This document shows positions 6,755 through 9,091 of a stretch of 9,091 bases of DNA, piece by piece. Position 1 is the stretch's first letter. Each line of letters begins with the position of its first letter. The notes under the pieces are model-generated. The model was not told the DNA's origin. It saw nothing but the letters and a program-made list of their open reading frames with translations, and did no database searches. Source of the DNA: an uncultured Actinomycetes bacterium (lineage in GTDB: Bacteria; Actinomycetota; Actinomycetes; Nanopelagicales; Nanopelagicaceae); assembly GCA_903822245.1 (NCBI GenBank), contig CAIJOE010000063.1, forward strand, positions 1-9,091, in the 5' to 3' direction. The position numbers and the translations under genes are program-made.

Positions 6755-7255
6755 ATGGCAGCTGGAGATACAACGATCACAATGATCGGTAACTTAGTAA
6801 ATGACCCTGAATTGCGCTTCACACCATCTGGTGCTGCAGTTGCAAAGTTCACGGTTGCTTCAACTCCGCGTTACCTAGATAAGAACACAAATGAATGGAA
6901 AGACGGCGATAGCCTCTTTTTGCAATGCCAAATTTGGCGTCAAGCAGCAGAGAACGTTGCAGAGTCACTTACTCGCGGAATGCGCGTAATTGTTTCTGGT
7001 CGTTTGAAGCAACGCTCATACGAAACCAAAGAGGGCGAAAAGCGCACTGTGTTTGAGGTCGAAGTAGACGAAGTTGGTCCATCTCTACGTAATGCAACTG
7101 CCAAAGTCACAAAGACAACTCGCGCAGCAGGTGCTGCCGGCGGTTCATTCTCAACTCCTACTGCAGAAACTTCATCAGCTGAAGACCCATGGTCTGCAGC
7201 TCCCGTCGGTGGCGGCTGGTCTTCAGCCGGTAGCGACGATCAACCTCCGTTCTAA
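6755..7255 (+). CDS. ssb: Single-stranded DNA-binding protein
   Basis: 166-residue SSB that coats single-stranded DNA during replication, repair and recombination. The N-terminal OB fold covers about 1-112 (DTTITMIGNLVNDPELRFT near 5-23, VIVSGRLKQRSYET near 78-91). A flexible Gly/Ala/Ser/Thr-rich linker follows, ending in the acidic tip DDQPPF (161-166), which is the docking site for partner proteins. The sequence resembles mycobacterial SSB closely in the OB fold. The start at 6755 has only a weak purine-rich ribosome site (AAGAGAG, 6741-6747). The gene ends in a tandem TAATAA. It lies 51 nt after rpsF and 63 nt before rpsR, without a terminator at either gap, so it is probably co-transcribed. 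Confidence 0.97.
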   Translation: MAAGDTTITMIGNLVNDPELRFTPSGAAVAKFTVASTPRYLDKNTNEWKDGDSLFLQCQIWRQAAENVAESLTRGMRVIVSGRLKQRSYETKEGEKRTVFEVEVDEVGPSLRNATAKVTKTTRAAGAAGGSFSTPTAETSSAEDPWSAAPVGGGWSSAGSDDQPPF

Positions 7256-7305
7256 TAAACCAACCATTCCTGACTTTTCCAAGCGAATCGTCGGGGCATC
7301 CTAAA

Positions 7306-7311
7306 AAGGAG
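7306..7311 (+). promoter_or_regulatory. Shine-Dalgarno that sets the GTG start of rpsR
   Basis: AAGGAG lies 7 nt before the GTG at 7319. The next in-frame ATG is 17 codons further on, inside a basic N-terminal segment, and has no comparable site, so the GTG start is preferred. Confidence 0.75.
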
Positions 7312-7318
7312 CACCACA

Positions 7319-7606
7319 GTGGGCGCAAGAAATAATAAGACGCTAAAGCCAAAGCCAAAAGTAAGCAAGATGTCGGCAGCAGCAATGAAGAAGTTTAAGA
7401 AGAAGCCATGTTCATTCTGTCGCGATAAGGCAACTTATATCGATTACAAGGACATCAATCTTCTTCGCAAGTACATCTCAGATCGCGGCAAGATCCGTGC
7501 TCGTAGAGTAACCGGTGCTTGCACACAACACCAACGTCAGATTGCCGCAGCTGTTAAGAACAGCCGCGAAATGGCACTTCTGCCTTACACCTCAACAGCT
7601 AGATAA
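7319..7606 (+). CDS. rpsR: 30S ribosomal protein S18, zinc-binding (C+) form
   Basis: 95-residue S18, partner of S6 on the 30S platform. A basic, Lys-rich N-terminus (1-30) precedes the core: KPCSFC with C31 and C34, IDYKDINLLRKYISDRGKIR (41-60), and GACTQHQR with C68 and H71, then the usual ending ALLPYTS. C31, C34, C68 and H71 form the ligand set of C+ S18 proteins, as opposed to the cysteine-free paralogues made under zinc starvation in some actinobacteria. No C- paralogue is present in this window. Starts at GTG. The S6:S18 complex is the likely ligand of the leader upstream of rpsF. Confidence 0.96.
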   Translation: MGARNNKTLKPKPKVSKMSAAAMKKFKKKPCSFCRDKATYIDYKDINLLRKYISDRGKIRARRVTGACTQHQRQIAAAVKNSREMALLPYTSTAR

Positions 7607-7622
7607 GGACGGTTAACTAAAA

Positions 7623-8072
7623 ATGAAGCTAATCCTTACTCGTGATGTTAATGGTCTAGGCACACCTGGTGATGTTGTGACCGTAAAAGATGGTTACGCC
7701 CGCAACCTGCTACTACCTCGTGGCTATGCAATTGCATGGACCATCGGTGGCGAGAAGCAGATTGAAGGCATTCGCCGCGCAAAGAGCGCTCGCGCTATTC
7801 GAGACCTTGATCATGCAAAAGAAATCAAAGCAACTCTTGAGAAGGCAGATATCACCGTTAAGGCCAAGGTTGGCGCATCAGGAGTTCTATTCGGTTCTGT
7901 AACCGACAAGGACATCGTTGCTGCAATCAAGGTTGCAACTGGTCTAGATATCGATCGCCACAGCGTTAAGCAAGCCGGTGGACACATTAAGAAGGCTGGA
8001 AAGTATTCTGCGAAGGTTTCACTTCACGGACAAACTGCTGCCACAATCAATGTGAACGTTGTTTCTGCTTAA
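7623..8072 (+). CDS. rplI: 50S ribosomal protein L9
   Basis: 149-residue L9, which binds 23S rRNA near the L1 stalk and reaches across the ribosome surface. The N-terminal domain is typical: MKLILTRDVNGLGTPGDVV, then KDGYARNLLLPRGYA (about 22-36) matching the L9 signature. It is joined by a long helix (about 45-75) to the C-terminal domain, which includes GVLFGSVT (about 87-94). Length is normal. It starts 16 nt after the rpsR stop with only a distant AAGGA (7605-7609), so translation is probably coupled to rpsR. It is the last gene of the operon, followed by a strong terminator. Confidence 0.97.
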   Translation: MKLILTRDVNGLGTPGDVVTVKDGYARNLLLPRGYAIAWTIGGEKQIEGIRRAKSARAIRDLDHAKEIKATLEKADITVKAKVGASGVLFGSVTDKDIVAAIKVATGLDIDRHSVKQAGGHIKKAGKYSAKVSLHGQTAATINVNVVSA

Positions 8073-8090
8073 TCTGATCTAATTAATTAA

Positions 8091-8120
8091 GGCTCACCTC
8101 AATTGAGGTGAGCCTTTCTT
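8091..8120 (+). terminator. Intrinsic terminator of the rpsF-ssb-rpsR-rplI operon
   Basis: A perfect 10-bp stem, GGCTCACCTC (8091-8100) with GAGGTGAGCC (8105-8114), has an AATT tetraloop and is followed by TTTCTT. It starts 18 bp after the rplI stop. An AT-only stretch precedes it (AATTAATTAA, 8081-8090). This separates the ribosomal operon from dnaB. Confidence 0.9.
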
Positions 8121-8146
8121 ATTATTTGAGATGAAAGAAAGTTTCT

Positions 8147-8325
8147 TTACCCACAGGGCCTCACGCTCAGATGAGTGCTACCCCAAGGGGTTATGAACAG
8201 ATATTGGTTAGTTATCAACAGCTATTCACAGCTTTCCCACAGAGTTGCTCACATCATCGCTACCTCTTTCTAACCCTCAAAGGTGAATTCTCATTAAGTT
8301 AGGCCAATAACTAGTAATAACCACA
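8147..8325 (+). other. Array of degenerate DnaA-box-like 9-mers in the rplI-dnaB gap
   Basis: The 304-bp gap between rplI and dnaB holds no convincing gene. Compared with TTATCCACA, all on the + strand, it contains TTACCCACA (8147, 1 mismatch), TTATGAACA (8191, 2), TTATCAACA (8212, 1), CTATTCACA (8222, 2), TTTCCCACA (8233, 2), TTGCTCACA (8245, 3, or 2 against the actinobacterial TTGTCCACA) and ATAACCACA (8317, 2). Starts from 8191 to 8245 are 21, 10, 11 and 12 bp apart, so the sites fall on one helical face. None is a perfect box. Possible roles are DnaA control of dnaB, a DnaA-titrating site, or part of a replication origin. The rest of the gap (8254-8362) is AT-leaning, without a clear -35/-10 pair. 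Confidence 0.5.
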
Positions 8326-8362
8326 GATCACCTGGCTAAAGGCCACGGTGTCAGTGCTAATT

Positions 8363-8369
8363 GGGAGGA
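8363..8369 (+). promoter_or_regulatory. dnaB Shine-Dalgarno
   Basis: GGGAGGA with 7 nt to the ATG at 8377. It fixes the start and shows that dnaB has a 5' leader, unlike the apparently leaderless genes on the left of the window. Confidence 0.8.
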
Positions 8370-8376
8370 TAGAGAT

Positions 8377-9091
8377 ATGAGCATCTCCGAACTTCCAAAC
8401 CGTGGCAATAACCGCGTTGCAAATAGCGCAGCTAGCGTTGAATTCGAACGCACCCCACCCCAAGATTTAGTTGCAGAGCAAGGTGTTCTAGGTGGCATGT
8501 TGCTATCTAAAGAAGCAATCGCTGATGTTGTTGAAGTTATTAAAGATCGCGATTTCTATCGCCCATCACATGAACTTATCTACGATGCAATTCTTGATCT
8601 ATATGGTCGCGGTGAACCAGTTGACCCAGTAACTGTTTCATCAGAACTAACAAAGCGTGGCGATATTGCTCGCGCTGGCGGCGCACCATATCTACACACT
8701 CTTATTAATTCTGTTCCAACTGCGGCAAATGCTGGTTACTACGCGCGCATCGTTCGAGATCACGCAATCATGCGCCGACTAGTTGAAGCTGGAACAAAGA
8801 TTGTTCAACTTGGCTACTCGCAAGAAGGCGAGATCGATGACGCGGTTGATCAAGCCCAAGCAGAGATCTATAACGTCACTGAGCACCGCACCTCAGAGGA
8901 TTACATCCAACTTTCAGAACTATTGCCACAAGCACTAGACGATATCGAAGCTATTTCAAATGGCGTGGGCGGTGAAGGTGTTAAATCTGGCTTCAAAGAT
9001 TTAGATGCACTAACCAATGGTTTCCATCCTGGAAACATGATTGTTCTAGCTGCTCGTCCTGCTGTTGGTAAATCAACTCTTGGCTTAGATA
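8377..9091 (+). CDS. dnaB: Replicative DNA helicase DnaB, 3'-truncated by the window edge
   Basis: Hexameric 5'-3' helicase that unwinds DNA ahead of the replication fork. 238 codons are visible. An unstructured start (1-25) is followed by the helical N-terminal domain: DLVAEQGVLGGML near 29-41, DFYRPSHELIYDAIL near 57-71, and GGAPYLHTLINSVPTAANAGYY split over about 103-124. The linker helix comes next, then the start of the RecA-like motor: SGFKDLDALTNGFHPGNM near 206-223 and Walker A ARPAVGKST at 226-234. The P-loop is uninterrupted, so no intein lies at that site; the remaining motor motifs are outside the window. It stands alone after a terminator and has its own Shine-Dalgarno. A phased array of DnaA-box-like sites lies upstream. 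Confidence 0.96.
   Translation, partial: MSISELPNRGNNRVANSAASVEFERTPPQDLVAEQGVLGGMLLSKEAIADVVEVIKDRDFYRPSHELIYDAILDLYGRGEPVDPVTVSSELTKRGDIARAGGAPYLHTLINSVPTAANAGYYARIVRDHAIMRRLVEAGTKIVQLGYSQEGEIDDAVDQAQAEIYNVTEHRTSEDYIQLSELLPQALDDIEAISNGVGGEGVKSGFKDLDALTNGFHPGNMIVLAARPAVGKSTLGLD

Noticed and set aside
8181..8190. CCCC-AA-GGGG palindrome before the DnaA-box-like array
   Set aside because: The 4-bp arms are too short to set apart from chance.
8131..8196. 21-codon ORF starting with ATG in the rplI-dnaB gap
   Set aside because: There is no Shine-Dalgarno, no recognisable product, and it overlaps two DnaA-box-like sites. Probably chance.
8312..8325. TAG-TAA-TAA triplets beside a DnaA-like 9-mer, resembling a DnaA-trio
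   Set aside because: The triplets lie on the wrong side and strand relative to the box for the known box-then-trio order, so I do not call an unwinding element from them.
9052..9091. Intein in dnaB at the P-loop
   Set aside because: Walker A reads straight through ARPAVGKSTLGLD. Other intein sites in dnaB are beyond the window and cannot be judged.

Overview
The window is a conserved housekeeping segment of an AT-leaning actinobacterial chromosome. Four things point to Actinobacteria. The rpsF-ssb-rpsR-rplI-dnaB block is preceded by a class A penicillin-binding protein and a GT87 membrane glycosyltransferase. A DUF5318 protein, an actinobacterial family, sits just upstream. The SSB has the actinobacterial type of sequence, and several promoters look leaderless with TANNNT -10 boxes. 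Modest GC content, very short intergenic gaps and compact proteins suggest a streamlined lineage such as the freshwater Nanopelagicales (acI). That last placement is inference; no marker in the window proves it.

Left part (1-2609): the 3' portion of a CCA-adding tRNA nucleotidyltransferase gene on the + strand runs into a convergent 12-TM-type MFS transporter gene on the - strand. Their 3' ends overlap by 35 bp. The MFS gene is divergent from the next gene across a roughly 30-bp gap that holds two back-to-back leaderless-type promoters.

Middle part (2610-6311): three + strand genes encode a DUF5318 zinc-ribbon-like protein, a bifunctional class A PBP (peptidoglycan glycosyltransferase plus transpeptidase) and a GT87 polytopic glycosyltransferase. 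This is a cell-envelope unit. A perfect 23-bp dyad sits at the end of the DUF5318 gene, immediately upstream of the probable PBP promoter.

Right part (6312-9091): a structured leader able to pair with the rpsF Shine-Dalgarno resembles the S6:S18 autoregulatory RNA. It precedes rpsF, ssb, rpsR (zinc-binding C+ form) and rplI, and the operon ends at a clean intrinsic terminator. The 304-bp gap before dnaB holds a helically phased array of degenerate DnaA-box-like 9-mers. dnaB, the replicative helicase gene, runs off the right edge just after its Walker A motif.

I found no mobile elements, CRISPR, tRNA or rRNA genes. I do not see an obviously new multi-gene system. The unusual signals are regulatory: the DnaA-box-like array, the dyad at the PBP promoter, the rpsF leader, and a recurring TANCCT -10 element.
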